From DASPKT01 sp035626475 (GTDB taxonomy: Bacteria; Pseudomonadota; Alphaproteobacteria; Azospirillales; Azospirillaceae): DNA of 64,000 nt. The stretch is taken from positions 1 to 64,000 of the forward strand of contig DASPNP010000016.1 of assembly GCA_035626475.1 (NCBI GenBank), read 5' to 3'. The first letter of the stretch is position 1, and every line of letters starts with the position of its first letter. This document shows positions 35,929-44,844 of this stretch, piece by piece. The notes below the pieces were generated by a model. That model did no database searches and was not told the DNA's origin. It worked only from the letters and a program-made list of their open reading frames with translations. A program made the position numbers and the translations under genes.

Positions 35929-36180
35929 ATGGACGGAGCTTGGTACGACATCAGCGCCCCGAAGGAGGAGACCAACCTGACCCTGAACCAGGATCTGGTC
36001 GCCAAGGTCCGCGCCCTGGGCGGCAGCCTGTCGGAGCGGGTGGAAAGGCTGCTGGAGGGTGAGCTTCAGGCCGAGGCGCGGCGGCAGGCATCGATCGATG
36101 CGGCGATCGACGCCCATAACGAGTTCACTCGCAAGCACGGCTTCCTGTTCGACGAGTTCAACAACGGGCGCTTCTACTGA
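35929..36180 (+). CDS. ccdA: CcdA-type antitoxin
   Basis: An 83-residue antitoxin of the type II CcdA family. The N-terminal part has KEETNLTLNQDLVAKVRALGGSLSE, typical of a ribbon-helix-helix DNA-binding region. The C-terminal part has AAIDAHNEFTRKHGFLFDEF, the usual toxin-binding tail of CcdA homologues. ATG 35929 is chosen because GGAGGA is at 35919-35924; ATGs at 35911 and 35917 are possible. It overlaps the ccdB start by one base (TGATG). As ccdB is frameshifted, the antitoxin is probably a solitary remnant or a regulator. It faces the monooxygenase gene across operator O2. Confidence 0.82.
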   Translation: MDGAWYDISAPKEETNLTLNQDLVAKVRALGGSLSERVERLLEGELQAEARRQASIDAAIDAHNEFTRKHGFLFDEFNNGRFY

Positions 36181-36496
36181 TGGCGCAGTTCGATGTGCAT
36201 CGGAACAGGGGCTCGTCGCGGGCAAGCATTCCTTTCCTGCTCATCATCCAATCCGCACGGTTCGACAGGACGGATGGCCGGATCGTCGTACCGCTGATCC
36301 TGAAGGACCAGCTGACGTCTCATGACCCCATCTGAATCTTCTCTTCGTCGTCGAGGGACGTGAGGTCGTCCTCTCCCCCCTGCAGATCGTGACATTCCCG
36401 CGCGATGCCCTGGGCCCCAAGGTCGCAAACCTCGCCGACCAGGGCGACGATATCATTCGGGCGCTGGACCTGGTGATCTCCCGCGCCCACGGCTGA
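36180..36496 (+). pseudogene. ccdB: ccdB toxin gene with a frameshift
   Basis: ATG 36180 opens a CcdB-like frame (MAQFDVHRNRGSSRA; RTDGRIVVPLILKDQLTSHDP) that ends at TGA 36333-36335 after 51 codons. The rest of CcdB (LNLLFVVEGREVVLSPLQIV; TFPRDALGPKVANLADQGDD) continues in another frame to TGA 36494-36496. The parts join into about 105 residues, the normal CcdB length, if one C is restored to the CCCC run at 36326-36329. Either the toxin (a gyrase poison) was inactivated, or the assembly lost one base in a homopolymer. Confidence 0.8.
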
Positions 36497-36507
36497 ACCG
36501 CCGCTCC

Positions 36508-38145
36508 TCAGACCCCCGCCGTGGCATCCGCCTCCTCCCGCTCGCGCAGGCGGAAGCGCTGGATCTTGCCGGTCTGGGTCTTGGGCAGGGCGTCCAGGAA
36601 GGCCACCGCGCGCGGGTACTTGTAGGGGGCGATGCGGGCCTTCACGAAGTCCTGCAGCTCGCGGGCGAGTGCGTCACCGGGCGCGAACCCGGCGGCCGGA
36701 ACGACGAAGGCCTTCACGATGCGGCCGCGCTCCGGGTCAGGGGCGCCGACGACGGCGCATTCGGCCACCGCCGGGTGGGCCAGCAGCGCCTGCTCCACCT
36801 CGGGCCCCGCGATGTTGTAGCCGGCCGAGACGATCATGTCGTCCGCCCGCGCCACGAACCAGTAGCGTCCGTCCCCGTCCCGGCGGTAGGTGTCGCCGGT
36901 GACGTTCCAGCCGCCCTGTACGTAGTTCCGCTGGCGCTCGTCCGCCATGTAGCGGCAGCCGACCGGGCCGCGCACCGCCAGCCGCCCGGTGGCCGGCCCG
37001 TCGAGCTCCCGCCCCTCCTCGTCCAGCAGCGCGGCCTGGTAGCCGGGCAGCGGCAACCCCGTGGCGCCGGGGCGGATGTCGTCGCCCCTGGCGGAGATGA
37101 AGATGTGAATCATCTCGGTCGAGCCGATGCCGTCGACGATGCGAATGCCCGTGGCCTCGAACCAGGCATCGCTGGTGGCCGCCGGCAGGGCCTCGCCGGC
37201 CGACACGCATTTGCGCAGGGAGGACAGGTCGTACTCGCCGCGCTGGCCCAGCATGGCGCGGTAGCCGGTGGGCGAGGTGAAGACGGTGGTGGCGCGGTGG
37301 CGCTGGATGCAGTCGGCCAGCGCCGTCGGCCCGGCCTTGTCCGGCAGCGCCACGGCGGCGCGGAAGCGGAAGGGGAAGGCCAGCAGCCCGCCCAGCCCGA
37401 AGGTGAAGGCGATGGGCGGCGTGCCGGTGAAGATCTCGTCCGGCTGCGGGTCCAGCATGTGCTTGGCGAAGCCGTCGCACATGGCCATGATGTCGCGGTG
37501 GAAATGCATGCAGGCTTTGGGCTGGCCGGTCGTGCCCGAGGTGAAGGCCAGCAGGCAGACATCGTCCTGGCTGGTCTCCACCGCCTGGAAGCCGGCCGGC
37601 TTGCCCGCCACGAGGCGTTCGAGATCCGCACCGGGGGCACCGAACGTCACTACCCGCAGCGGCTTGCCGTCCAGCGCCGCCCCGTGAAGCTCGGTGGTCA
37701 GCGCGGCGTCGCACAGCGCCAGGTCCACCCGGGCCTTGTCGATCACCTGCGCCAGCTCGCCGGCGCGCAGCATCGGCATGGTGGTGACGGCGACCAGCCC
37801 CGCCTTCATCACCGCGAACCAGCAGGCGAACAGCATCGGCGTGTTGGCGGCGCGCAGCAGCACCCGGTTGCCGGGCACCAGGCCCTGATCCTCGACCAGC
37901 ACCCGGGCGATGCGGTCGGCGGTGTCGCGCACCTGGGCATAGGTCCAGACACCGTCGCCGCACAGGATGGCCGGCCGGTCGCCATGGCCCTCCCCGACCG
38001 CGCGGTCCAGCAGCTCCACGGCGCAGTTCAGCCGGTCGGGCCAGTGGAACTCCGGCCGGTCGAACAGCAGCAATGGCCACTGCTCCGGCGGCGGAAGATG
38101 GTCGCGGGTGAAGCTGTCCCGGTGCGCCGACGGCTTGAGCTGCAC
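36508..38145 (-). CDS. abmG: 2-aminobenzoate (benzoate-type) CoA ligase
   Basis: A 545-residue AMP-forming ligase. P-loop-like LLAFTSGTTGQPKACMHFHRD in part, A5-type GIGSTEMIHIF, A7 TGDTYRRDGDG, and the C-terminal lysine region TGKIQRFRLR are visible. Compared with other AMP-binding enzymes it is closest by pattern to benzoate-CoA ligase family proteins (HWPDRLNCAVELLD, YIGSAGYNIAGPEVE-like segments). It activates anthranilate, or a related aromatic acid, to its CoA thioester using ATP. Operator O3 lies 70 bases ahead. It ends only 12 bases before the frameshifted ccdB on the opposite strand. Confidence 0.88.
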   Translation of the reverse strand: MQLKPSAHRDSFTRDHLPPPEQWPLLLFDRPEFHWPDRLNCAVELLDRAVGEGHGDRPAILCGDGVWTYAQVRDTADRIARVLVEDQGLVPGNRVLLRAANTPMLFACWFAVMKAGLVAVTTMPMLRAGELAQVIDKARVDLALCDAALTTELHGAALDGKPLRVVTFGAPGADLERLVAGKPAGFQAVETSQDDVCLLAFTSGTTGQPKACMHFHRDIMAMCDGFAKHMLDPQPDEIFTGTPPIAFTFGLGGLLAFPFRFRAAVALPDKAGPTALADCIQRHRATTVFTSPTGYRAMLGQRGEYDLSSLRKCVSAGEALPAATSDAWFEATGIRIVDGIGSTEMIHIFISARGDDIRPGATGLPLPGYQAALLDEEGRELDGPATGRLAVRGPVGCRYMADERQRNYVQGGWNVTGDTYRRDGDGRYWFVARADDMIVSAGYNIAGPEVEQALLAHPAVAECAVVGAPDPERGRIVKAFVVPAAGFAPGDALARELQDFVKARIAPYKYPRAVAFLDALPKTQTGKIQRFRLREREEADATAGV

Positions 38146-38215
38146 GTCTTCCTCCCCTGCCCGGTCATCCGAGTGATCGCCGGCGCCTCTGTCGGGTGCC
38201 GTTCCGATCCATGGA

Positions 38216-38235
38216 ATGGTTTAGGCTTAAACTAT
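38216..38235. promoter_or_regulatory. predicted MarR operator O3 with ligase promoter
   Basis: The site ATGGTTTAGGCTTAAACTAT matches O1 at 19 of 20 positions. On the minus strand a promoter-like pair TTGACC (38242-38247) and CTAAAC (38219-38224) with a 17-base spacer points at the ligase gene. The palindrome covers the spacer and -10, where a repressor would block polymerase. Confidence 0.72.
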
Positions 38236-38374
38236 CCTTGGGGTCAAGGTCGCGGGCGGATGAAATGGCCCTTTCGTCCGGATGGATATCGGCCCGTAGC
38301 GACGGGCCGGTCTGCTGCTACACTCCGTCTGGGCTACTGCCCCAACAACACCGCCACCGCCTGGAGACGCTCCC

Positions 38375-40234
38375 ATGTCCGTCCGTTCCTTCGCCCGGTC
38401 CCTGCTGGCCGGCGCCGCCCTGGCCGCCCTTGCCGCCGCCGCGCCCACTTACGCTCAGACCGGTGTCGCCGCCCCGCAGGTCGCCCAGGCCGCCCAGAAC
38501 GAGGAGGATGCGAAGCTCGACCGGCTGCTGGAGTCCTTCTACCAGCAGACGCTGGACCAGAACCCGAACCTGCGCTCGCGCCTGGGGCTGCCGGGCGACC
38601 ATTCCAAATGGACCCCGGTGACGGACGAGTTCGAGCGGCGCCAGGCCCGCATCGCCGCCGCCAACCTGGACCGGATGCGGCGCGAGATCGACGAGTCGAA
38701 GCTGTCGCCGCGGGCGCGGATCAACTACCGGCTCTTCGCCTATACCCAGCAGACCCAGGTCGAGCAGGCGGCGTTCGAGGGCAAGACCCCGAACCTGACG
38801 CTGATCAACTCGCCGGCCGTGCAGATGCCGACGCTGCTGCTGAACTTCCACAAGATCGGCAGCGTGAAAGACGCGGAGGACTACATCGCCCGGCTGGAGG
38901 CGATGCCGCAGCAGCTGGCCGACGTGCTGGTCGGGGCGGAGGAGCGCAAGGCGCGCGGCGTCGTGGCGCCGGCCTTCAACTTCGGGCCGATCCTGGCCTC
39001 GGCCGGGGCGGTGATCAAGGGCAAGCCCTTCGACCAGGGCCCGGCACCGGCGCCGCTGCTGGCCGACTTCACCACCAAGGTCGAGAAGCTGGACGTGCCG
39101 GCCGCCGAGAAGGCGCGTTTGGTGGCGGCCGCCGAGCAGGCGCTGACCGGCAAGGTCGGCCCCGCCTACCGCGACTTCCTGACCCGGGTGGAGGCGCTGG
39201 GCAAGGGCGTCACCGCCAATGACGGCGCCTGGTCGCTGCCCGACGGCGCCGATCTCTACAAGGCGCGGATCAAGCTCTACACCACCCTGCCGATGGAGCC
39301 GGAGGCGATCCACAAGCTCGGCCTGAAGGAGGTGGAGCGCATCCAGGGCGAGATCCGCAAGATCATGAAGCAGACCGGCTTCAAGGGCGACCTGCAGGCC
39401 TTCTTCACCTTCCTGCGCGAGGACCCGCAATTCGTGCTGCCCAGCACCGAGGAGGGCCGCAAGACCTACATCACCCGCGCCACGCAGGTGATCGACGAGA
39501 TGCGCGGCAAGCTGGACGCCTATTTCGGCGTGAAGCCCAAGAGCGAGCTGCAGGTGAAGGCGGTGGAGGCCTACCGCGAGGCGTCCGCCCACGGCGCCTT
39601 CTACGAGGCCCCGTCGCTGGACGGCACCCGTCCCGCCACCTACTACGCCAACATGAAGGACATGAAGGACCTGCCGCTCTACGAGCTGCAGACGCTGGCC
39701 TATCATGAGGGCATTCCCGGCCACCACATGCAGATCGCCATCGCGACCGAGCAGACGGACGTGCCCAAGTTCCGCCGCTTCTACAACAACTCGGCCTACG
39801 CCGAGGGCTGGGCGCTCTATTCGGAGAAGCTGGCCAAGGAGATGGGCGTCATCACCGACCCCTATTCCGACGTCGGCCGCCTGAACGCCGAGCTGTTCCG
39901 CGCCGTGCGGCTGGTGGTCGACACCGGCATCCACCACAAGCGCTGGAGCCGCGAGAAGGCGCTGGCCTACATGAACGACAACACCGCCAACGCGTCCGGC
40001 GACAATGCCCGCGAGGTCGAGCGCTACATCAACTGGCCGGGCCAGGCGCTGGCCTACAAGATCGGCATGCTGAAGATCGAGGAGCTGCGCGCCATGGCGC
40101 AGAAGGAGCTGGGCGACCGCTTCGACATCCGCGCCTTCCACGACACGATCCTGAGCCAGGGCGCCGTGCCGCTGACGATCCTGGAGGACATGATCAAGGC
40201 GCACGTCGCCCAGGCGAAGGCGGGCAAGGCGTGA
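38375..40234 (+). CDS. secreted DUF885-family metallopeptidase-like protein
   Basis: A 619-residue protein. The signal peptide is MSVRSFARSLLAGAALAALA followed by an AQ-type cleavage site. The DUF885 zinc motif HEGIPGHHMQ starts at His444, and the second motif AYAEGWALYSEK is about 30 residues later; both are typical of this M32/M1-like gluzincin group. The N-terminal half is helical. It probably cleaves peptides in the periplasm; the substrate is unknown. A perfect 17-bp-arm palindrome follows the stop. The next gene is also a secreted hydrolase. Confidence 0.88.
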   Translation: MSVRSFARSLLAGAALAALAAAAPTYAQTGVAAPQVAQAAQNEEDAKLDRLLESFYQQTLDQNPNLRSRLGLPGDHSKWTPVTDEFERRQARIAAANLDRMRREIDESKLSPRARINYRLFAYTQQTQVEQAAFEGKTPNLTLINSPAVQMPTLLLNFHKIGSVKDAEDYIARLEAMPQQLADVLVGAEERKARGVVAPAFNFGPILASAGAVIKGKPFDQGPAPAPLLADFTTKVEKLDVPAAEKARLVAAAEQALTGKVGPAYRDFLTRVEALGKGVTANDGAWSLPDGADLYKARIKLYTTLPMEPEAIHKLGLKEVERIQGEIRKIMKQTGFKGDLQAFFTFLREDPQFVLPSTEEGRKTYITRATQVIDEMRGKLDAYFGVKPKSELQVKAVEAYREASAHGAFYEAPSLDGTRPATYYANMKDMKDLPLYELQTLAYHEGIPGHHMQIAIATEQTDVPKFRRFYNNSAYAEGWALYSEKLAKEMGVITDPYSDVGRLNAELFRAVRLVVDTGIHHKRWSREKALAYMNDNTANASGDNAREVERYINWPGQALAYKIGMLKIEELRAMAQKELGDRFDIRAFHDTILSQGAVPLTILEDMIKAHVAQAKAGKA

Positions 40235-40240
40235 GCTGAT

Positions 40241-40276
40241 GACCCAATCCTCCTCCCGCGGGAGGAGGATTGGGTC
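40241..40276. terminator. near-zero-loop palindrome after the DUF885 gene
   Basis: Arms GACCCAATCCTCCTCCCG and their exact complement meet with no spacer, giving an 18-bp stem starting 7 bases after the stop codon. There is no T-run. It may act as a terminator for the DUF885 gene or as a binding site. Confidence 0.6.
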
Positions 40277-40300
40277 GTCGAGGGTCGGCAGCGATGCTGC

Positions 40301-40410
40301 TGTGCGGCCTTCGACAGGCTCAGGCTGAGGGTGATTTTGCTGCTCCCCCGGCTTCGGAGCGGGAGTGCCTGGCACCCCCATCCTCATGCTGAGCTTGTCG
40401 AAGCACGCAG
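40301..40410. repeat. repeat A, copy 4
   Basis: Left arm TGTGCGGCCTTCGACAGGC, right arm ending TTGTCGAAGCACGCAG. The interior has TGCTGCTCCCCCGGC and GGGAGTGCCTGGCACCCCC. The arms are less well matched than in copies 1 and 2. Confidence 0.8.
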
Positions 40411-40453
40411 GACGGCCCAGCCTCTCCCGTCCGACGATCGAAAGAACCCGCCC

Positions 40454-41860
40454 ATGCTCCGCCGCCTCGCCCTGCTGCTGCCCCTGCTCCTGGCCGCGCC
40501 GGCCCTGGCGCAGGACCAGCCCAGCCCCGTGCAGTACGACCAGAAGCTGATCGCCATCACCGGCGTGACGCTGGTGGACGGCACGGGTGCTCCGGCCCGG
40601 CGGGACGTGACGGTGGTGCTGCGCGACGGGCGCATCGCCGACGTGGGGCCGTCCGCCAGCGTCAAGGCGCCGGAGGGGGCCACGATCGTCGAGGGCAAGG
40701 GCCGGACGCTGCTGCCGGGCCTGGTCCTGATGCATGAGCACATGTTCTACCCGACCGGCCGGGCCAACTACACGGAGATGCTGTACAGCTTCCCGCGCCT
40801 GTACCTGGCCGGCGGCACCACGACGCTCCGCACCGCCGGCACCATGGGGCCCTATGCCGATTTGAACCTGCGCGCCGAGATCGAGGCGGGCAAGGTGCCC
40901 GGCCCCGACATGGACGTGACCGCGCCCTACCTGAACGGCCCGGGCCTGCCGATCCTGAAGGTCAACGCGCTCGGCGGGGTGGACGACGCCCAGCGCATGG
41001 TCGAGTACTGGGCGGCGGAGGGCGTCACCTCCTACAAGGCCTACATGCATATCCGCCGCGACGAGCTGAAGCGGGTCATTGAGACGGCGCACGCCAAGGG
41101 CCACAAGGTCACGGCGCATCTCTGCTCCGTCACCCACCGCGAGGCGGCGGAGATGGGCATCGACAATCTCGAGCACGGCTTCGCCGTCGCCACCGACTTC
41201 GTCGCCGACAAGAAGCCGGATGTCTGCCCCAGCCCCATGGCCGTACAGAAGTCCCTGGCCGAACTGGATGTGGACAGCCCCCAGGTGCGCGACCTGATCG
41301 CCACGCTGGTGGCGCGCAAGGTCGCCCTGACCTCCACCCTGACCATCTTCGAGACCTTCACCCCCGGCCGTCCCAAGGCGCCGGAGGAGGCGCTTTCCGT
41401 GCTGATGCCGCAGCTGCGCGCCCAGTATGAGCGGCGCTGGGAGCAGATTTCCAAGCAGGCGGACAGCCCCTGGCCCGCGCTGCTGTCCAATGCGATGAAG
41501 CTGGAGCGCATGTTCGTCGAGGCCGGCGGCACGCTGCTGGTCGGCACCGACCCCACCGGCTATGGCGGCGTCGTCGCCGGCTTCGCCTCCAAGCGCGCCA
41601 TCGAGCTGCTGGTGGAGGCCGGCTTCGGCTTCGAGCGGGCGGTGAGCTTCGCCACGCTGAACGGCGCGCGCTTCCTCGGCCGCGACAGGGAGATCGGCAC
41701 GGTCGAGCCCGGCAAGCGCGCCGACCTGGTGCTGGTCGAGGGCGACGCCGTCAGTGACCCCACCGCCCTGCGCCGCATGCCGCTGGTGTTCAAGAACGGC
41801 ATCGCCTACCGCACCCAGGTCCTGATCGACGGGGTCAAGGAGCAGGTGGGGCTGAATTAG
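40454..41860 (+). CDS. secreted amidohydrolase-superfamily protein
   Basis: A 468-residue metal-dependent hydrolase of the imidazolonepropionase/prolidase-like amidohydrolase group. A signal peptide (MLRRLALLLPLLLAAPALA) directs it to the periplasm. Metal ligands are suggested by LVLMHEHMF, by TAHLCSVTHREA and DNLEHGF, and by the C-terminal VGTDPTGYGG. IGTVEPGKRADLVLVEGD at the end is a family mark. ATG 40454 was chosen because the signal peptide begins there; a longer frame upstream reads repeat A. Likely substrates are cyclic amides or dipeptides, but the sequence does not decide. Confidence 0.87.
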   Translation: MLRRLALLLPLLLAAPALAQDQPSPVQYDQKLIAITGVTLVDGTGAPARRDVTVVLRDGRIADVGPSASVKAPEGATIVEGKGRTLLPGLVLMHEHMFYPTGRANYTEMLYSFPRLYLAGGTTTLRTAGTMGPYADLNLRAEIEAGKVPGPDMDVTAPYLNGPGLPILKVNALGGVDDAQRMVEYWAAEGVTSYKAYMHIRRDELKRVIETAHAKGHKVTAHLCSVTHREAAEMGIDNLEHGFAVATDFVADKKPDVCPSPMAVQKSLAELDVDSPQVRDLIATLVARKVALTSTLTIFETFTPGRPKAPEEALSVLMPQLRAQYERRWEQISKQADSPWPALLSNAMKLERMFVEAGGTLLVGTDPTGYGGVVAGFASKRAIELLVEAGFGFERAVSFATLNGARFLGRDREIGTVEPGKRADLVLVEGDAVSDPTALRRMPLVFKNGIAYRTQVLIDGVKEQVGLN

Positions 41861-41902
41861 GCGGGGACCATGGCCATCGCCGCCGGGAGCAGCTGGGCTG
41901 TG

Positions 41903-42025
41903 GTGCGTCCTTCGACAAGCTCAGGATGAGGAACGGGGGATGCCAGGCACTCCTGGACCCAACCTGGGCAAGCCTCGCCGGGAGCAGCGAAAAGCCCTCA
42001 TCCTGAGCTTGTCGAAGGACGCACA
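41903..42025. repeat. repeat A, copy 5 (inverted orientation)
   Basis: Left arm GTGCGTCCTTCGACAAGC; the interior reads GGGGGATGCCAGGCACTCC then GCCGGGAGCAGC; right arm ends GTCGAAGGACGCACA. It fills most of the 207-base gap between the amidohydrolase and the convergent membrane gene. Confidence 0.85.
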
Positions 42026-42067
42026 GCAGCAACGTTGCCGACCATCCGGCAATCCCCGGCCGGATAT

Positions 42068-42823
42068 TCAAACCGCCAGCAGCAGCGCCGAATAAGCCCC
42101 CGCCCCCAGGGCGAAGGCCCAGAAGCGGCTCTGGCGCTCGCTCGGCACCTCCTCCTTCAGCACGGTCAGCACGATGCCGCCGCCGACGAAGGCGGTCAGC
42201 GCTGCGATGGCGGCCTCCGGCATGTCGGTCGCGGAGCCCAGGCCCCAGCCGGCCAGCAGCGCCACGACCAGGATCCAGCGGCCGACGCGGCGGTAGGAGC
42301 CCTGGTGGTCCTCGGCCAAGCCATAGTCGGCGACCAGGAAATGCAGCGCCATGGCGGCGGTGAAGAGGGCGAGCGGCGCGGTCCCCTCCTCCTCCCGGTG
42401 CGTCAGCAGATAGCCGATCAGCAGATTGTAGAGGGCGAAGGAGCCCATATGGACCCAGAAGACGCCCATGCCGGCGCGCTCATTCTCCTCCCCGCGCCCC
42501 CGGCCGGCCGGCGCCCCGCCCTCGCCACGCCCGGAGCGCGAGGTTATGGCCAGCCGGTCCAGCCCGTAGAAGGCCAGCAGCCCGACCAGCGACACCAGGT
42601 AGACATGCCGCCCGGCATAGCCGACCAGGGTCGATTCCTCGGCGAGTTCCTGCTGGCCGGCCGCCAGCTCCGGCAAGAAATGCACGAAGACGTAGGCGAC
42701 GGAGACCCCGCCCGCCAGCGACAGCCAGACGCTGCGCGGCGAGCCGTGCAGGAAGCGCAGGCCCGACGTCGTCACATGCACCAGAGCCAGCAGCAGCGCC
42801 GCGCCCAGGGTCAGATAGAACAT
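42068..42823 (-). CDS. polytopic membrane protein of unknown function
   Basis: A 251-residue protein with about seven or eight hydrophobic segments. The N-terminal MFYLTLGAALLLALVHVTTSG is followed by GGVSVAYVFVHFLPELA. A polar, Gly/Arg-rich loop lies near residues 95-115. His and acidic residues sit inside membrane segments (VFVHFLPEL; ALHFLVADYGLAEDH). This is reminiscent of ZIP-like metal transporters, but I cannot assign the family. ATG 42823 has GGGGAGG 4 bases ahead. It follows the HExxH membrane protein gene by 56 bases and is probably in the same transcript. Confidence 0.7.
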   Translation of the reverse strand: MFYLTLGAALLLALVHVTTSGLRFLHGSPRSVWLSLAGGVSVAYVFVHFLPELAAGQQELAEESTLVGYAGRHVYLVSLVGLLAFYGLDRLAITSRSGRGEGGAPAGRGRGEENERAGMGVFWVHMGSFALYNLLIGYLLTHREEEGTAPLALFTAAMALHFLVADYGLAEDHQGSYRRVGRWILVVALLAGWGLGSATDMPEAAIAALTAFVGGGIVLTVLKEEVPSERQSRFWAFALGAGAYSALLLAV

Positions 42824-42879
42824 GGGGCCTCCCCGCCGCCGGTCCCGTCCGGGGCCAACAGCGGGAAACCGCAGGCGTC

Positions 42880-43395
42880 TCAGGCCGGGCTGACCACCAC
42901 GCCCATGCGGATCTGCTCCGACGCGGCCGCGCGCCAGCCGCCGGGCACGCCGCGGATGTCCCAGAGCGTCACCAGATCGCCGGCGGCGCCCAGCGTCATC
43001 ACCGCCCCCAGCGCGGTCCAGAGCGGATCGCTCAGCCCCAGGCCCAGCGCGAGCGGCGGCAGGCCGGTCAGCAGCAGCGGCGCCAGCACGCCGGCGCGGT
43101 AGGCGGTGACGCCCACCGGTTTGGTCAGGCGGCAATAGGGGTTCAGGCTGCGGCGGTCGAAGCCGAACTCCACCGTGCCGCCGCCCAGCCGCCAGACCGC
43201 GCCGTGCAGCGCCTCGTGCAGCGCCAGCAGCAGCGCGAGGCCCGTGAAGAACGCCCCCGGCCGCTCGGCCAGGACTCCGGCCATGCCGTGCAGGCTGGCA
43301 TCCGGCAGCAGCGCCCACAGCGCCAGCCCGATCGCGGTCGTGACGGCGGCCGAGGCGCCCAGGGCGGAGGCGGCGGAACGGGTGAGGTCGGTCAT
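42880..43395 (-). CDS. DUF3267-like membrane metalloprotease-fold protein
   Basis: A 171-residue membrane protein. A first membrane segment (AAVTTAIGLALWALL) is followed by a second that contains LLLALHEALHGAVWRLGG, an HExxH zinc-type motif within a hydrophobic helix. RRSLNPYCRLTKPVGVTAYRAG is the likely family block. This matches the DUF3267/site-2-protease-like pattern. ATG 43395 was chosen; frames further upstream are non-coding leader. The next gene downstream is the membrane protein at 42068-42823. Its function is unknown. Confidence 0.7.
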   Translation of the reverse strand: MTDLTRSAASALGASAAVTTAIGLALWALLPDASLHGMAGVLAERPGAFFTGLALLLALHEALHGAVWRLGGGTVEFGFDRRSLNPYCRLTKPVGVTAYRAGVLAPLLLTGLPPLALGLGLSDPLWTALGAVMTLGAAGDLVTLWDIRGVPGGWRAAASEQIRMGVVVSPA

Positions 43396-43610
43396 GGCGG
43401 TCGTCCCGCTGGTGTCTGGTGCGGCCAGCATAGGGACCGGAGCCCTAACGAAACCTTGCCGCGCCGCCACGGAAAGACCCTGCGGGTTATAGTCATACGG
43501 CTCTTGTGTGCGCTCCCGCCGCAGGCGGTGCCGGGCGCGGCATCCCCATCTCCCGGGAATGGCGGCGGCGAGGACCCCGCCCAACGAACTTCGAGACAGG
43601 GGAGAGGACC

Positions 43611-44123
43611 ATGGGTCTGTTCAGCATGTTCAAGGGCGACAGCGGCGGCGAGATGACCCCGCACAAGGCTTTCGCCATCGCGCTGATGTACTGCATGGGC
43701 GCCGACGGCGAGATGGACCCGGAGGAGGTGGGCCACCTGCTGGCCGTCATCGGCGGCGAGCGCAGCGGCGGCACCATCGGCGTCGGCGCCAACAACCGGG
43801 CGCTGCTGGAGAGCGCCATGAAGTACGTCCGCACCAAGACGCCGGACCAGTTCCTGGCCGAGGCGGTGCCGGTGCTGACCACGGCGCAGAAGCTCTGCAT
43901 CCTCATGAACATCGTGGACAGCGCGCTCGCCGACGGCCAGGCCGAGCAGGAGGAGCAGCAGCTGTTCGACAAGTTCCAGAAGGCCTTCGGCATCACCGAC
44001 GAGCAGTTCAAGCCCTACTTCGACGTGATCATGCTGAAGTGCGACCGCTCGGTCTTCGTCGACAAGAACCACCCGAACAACCGGCCGGACTTCCAGGTCG
44101 AGCTGAGCGGCCGCGCCGCCTGA
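43611..44123 (+). CDS. TerB-like protein
   Basis: A 170-residue soluble protein. Two acidic helix turns, MGADGEMDPEEVGHLLAVIGG and VDSALADGQAEQEEQQLFDK, are the paired metal-binding motifs of the TerB fold. The C-terminus is FDVIMLKCDRSVF. The start at 43611 has GGGGAGAGG close ahead; a frame from 43506 would add non-family residues. TerB proteins are linked to tellurite and stress resistance and bind calcium or other cations. No other ter genes are nearby, so the cellular role is uncertain. Confidence 0.72.
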   Translation: MGLFSMFKGDSGGEMTPHKAFAIALMYCMGADGEMDPEEVGHLLAVIGGERSGGTIGVGANNRALLESAMKYVRTKTPDQFLAEAVPVLTTAQKLCILMNIVDSALADGQAEQEEQQLFDKFQKAFGITDEQFKPYFDVIMLKCDRSVFVDKNHPNNRPDFQVELSGRAA

Positions 44124-44263
44124 GGCGACGGTTCAGGGGCAGGCTCCCTCCCCCGCCGGCCGCGCCCGGCGCGGGGAGGGGGCCTCTTCCCCACCTCTCC
44201 CGTTGCCGGGCTGCGCCGGGCGCCTAGCTTCCTGTGCCGGAACAAGGGACGGGGAGCATCGGC

Positions 44264-44770
44264 ATGGGCAGCGGGCGGAACGCCGGAACGGCTGGCAGCG
44301 GCATGACCGGCGGCGCGGTCGCCGGCGACGGTGCCGGGACGGCGCGGCTGCTGGGCTATGCCGGCCTGATCCCCTTCGCGGCGGGCGCCCTCGCCTGCTG
44401 GCTCGACCCGGCCTGGCTGCCATGGGCGCCCGACTACGCGCTGGCCGCTTACGGCGCCGTTATCCTCTCCTTCGTGGGCGCCGTGCACTGGGGGCGGCTG
44501 GTGGCGCCCGGCGCCGCCCGCGACCCGCACGCGGCCGGCTGGTTCGTCTGGAGCAATGTGCCGGCGCTGCTGGGCTGGGCCGCGCTGCTGCTGCCCGCCG
44601 CCGCCCGCCTCGCCCTGCTGATCGCCGCCCTCGCCCTGGCCTGGGCGGTGGACCGCCATGCCTTCGCAACCGGCCGCTATCCCGCCTGGTTCGCCCGCCT
44701 GCGCACCCACCTGACCCTGGGCGCCTGCGCCTCCCTCGCGGCGGGGTTGGCGGGAGTGCTGGCGCGGTAG
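44264..44770 (+). CDS. DUF3429 membrane protein
   Basis: A 168-residue inner-membrane protein. After a Gly-rich N-terminus (about 1-25) come five membrane segments. The conserved DUF3429 block LGYAGLIPFAAGALACW is followed by YGAVILSFVGAVHWGRL. ATG 44264 follows GGGGAG by 7 bases; an upstream start at 44234 is weaker. Function not known. It lies between the TerB-like and nucleotidyltransferase genes on the same strand. Confidence 0.8.
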   Translation: MGSGRNAGTAGSGMTGGAVAGDGAGTARLLGYAGLIPFAAGALACWLDPAWLPWAPDYALAAYGAVILSFVGAVHWGRLVAPGAARDPHAAGWFVWSNVPALLGWAALLLPAAARLALLIAALALAWAVDRHAFATGRYPAWFARLRTHLTLGACASLAAGLAGVLAR

Positions 44771-44844
44771 GCCTTCAGGGCTTGGCCCGGCACGCGAAAC
44801 CGTGTGGAATCGGGGCCGGTGCGGCAGGCGGAAGGCGGAGCCCC

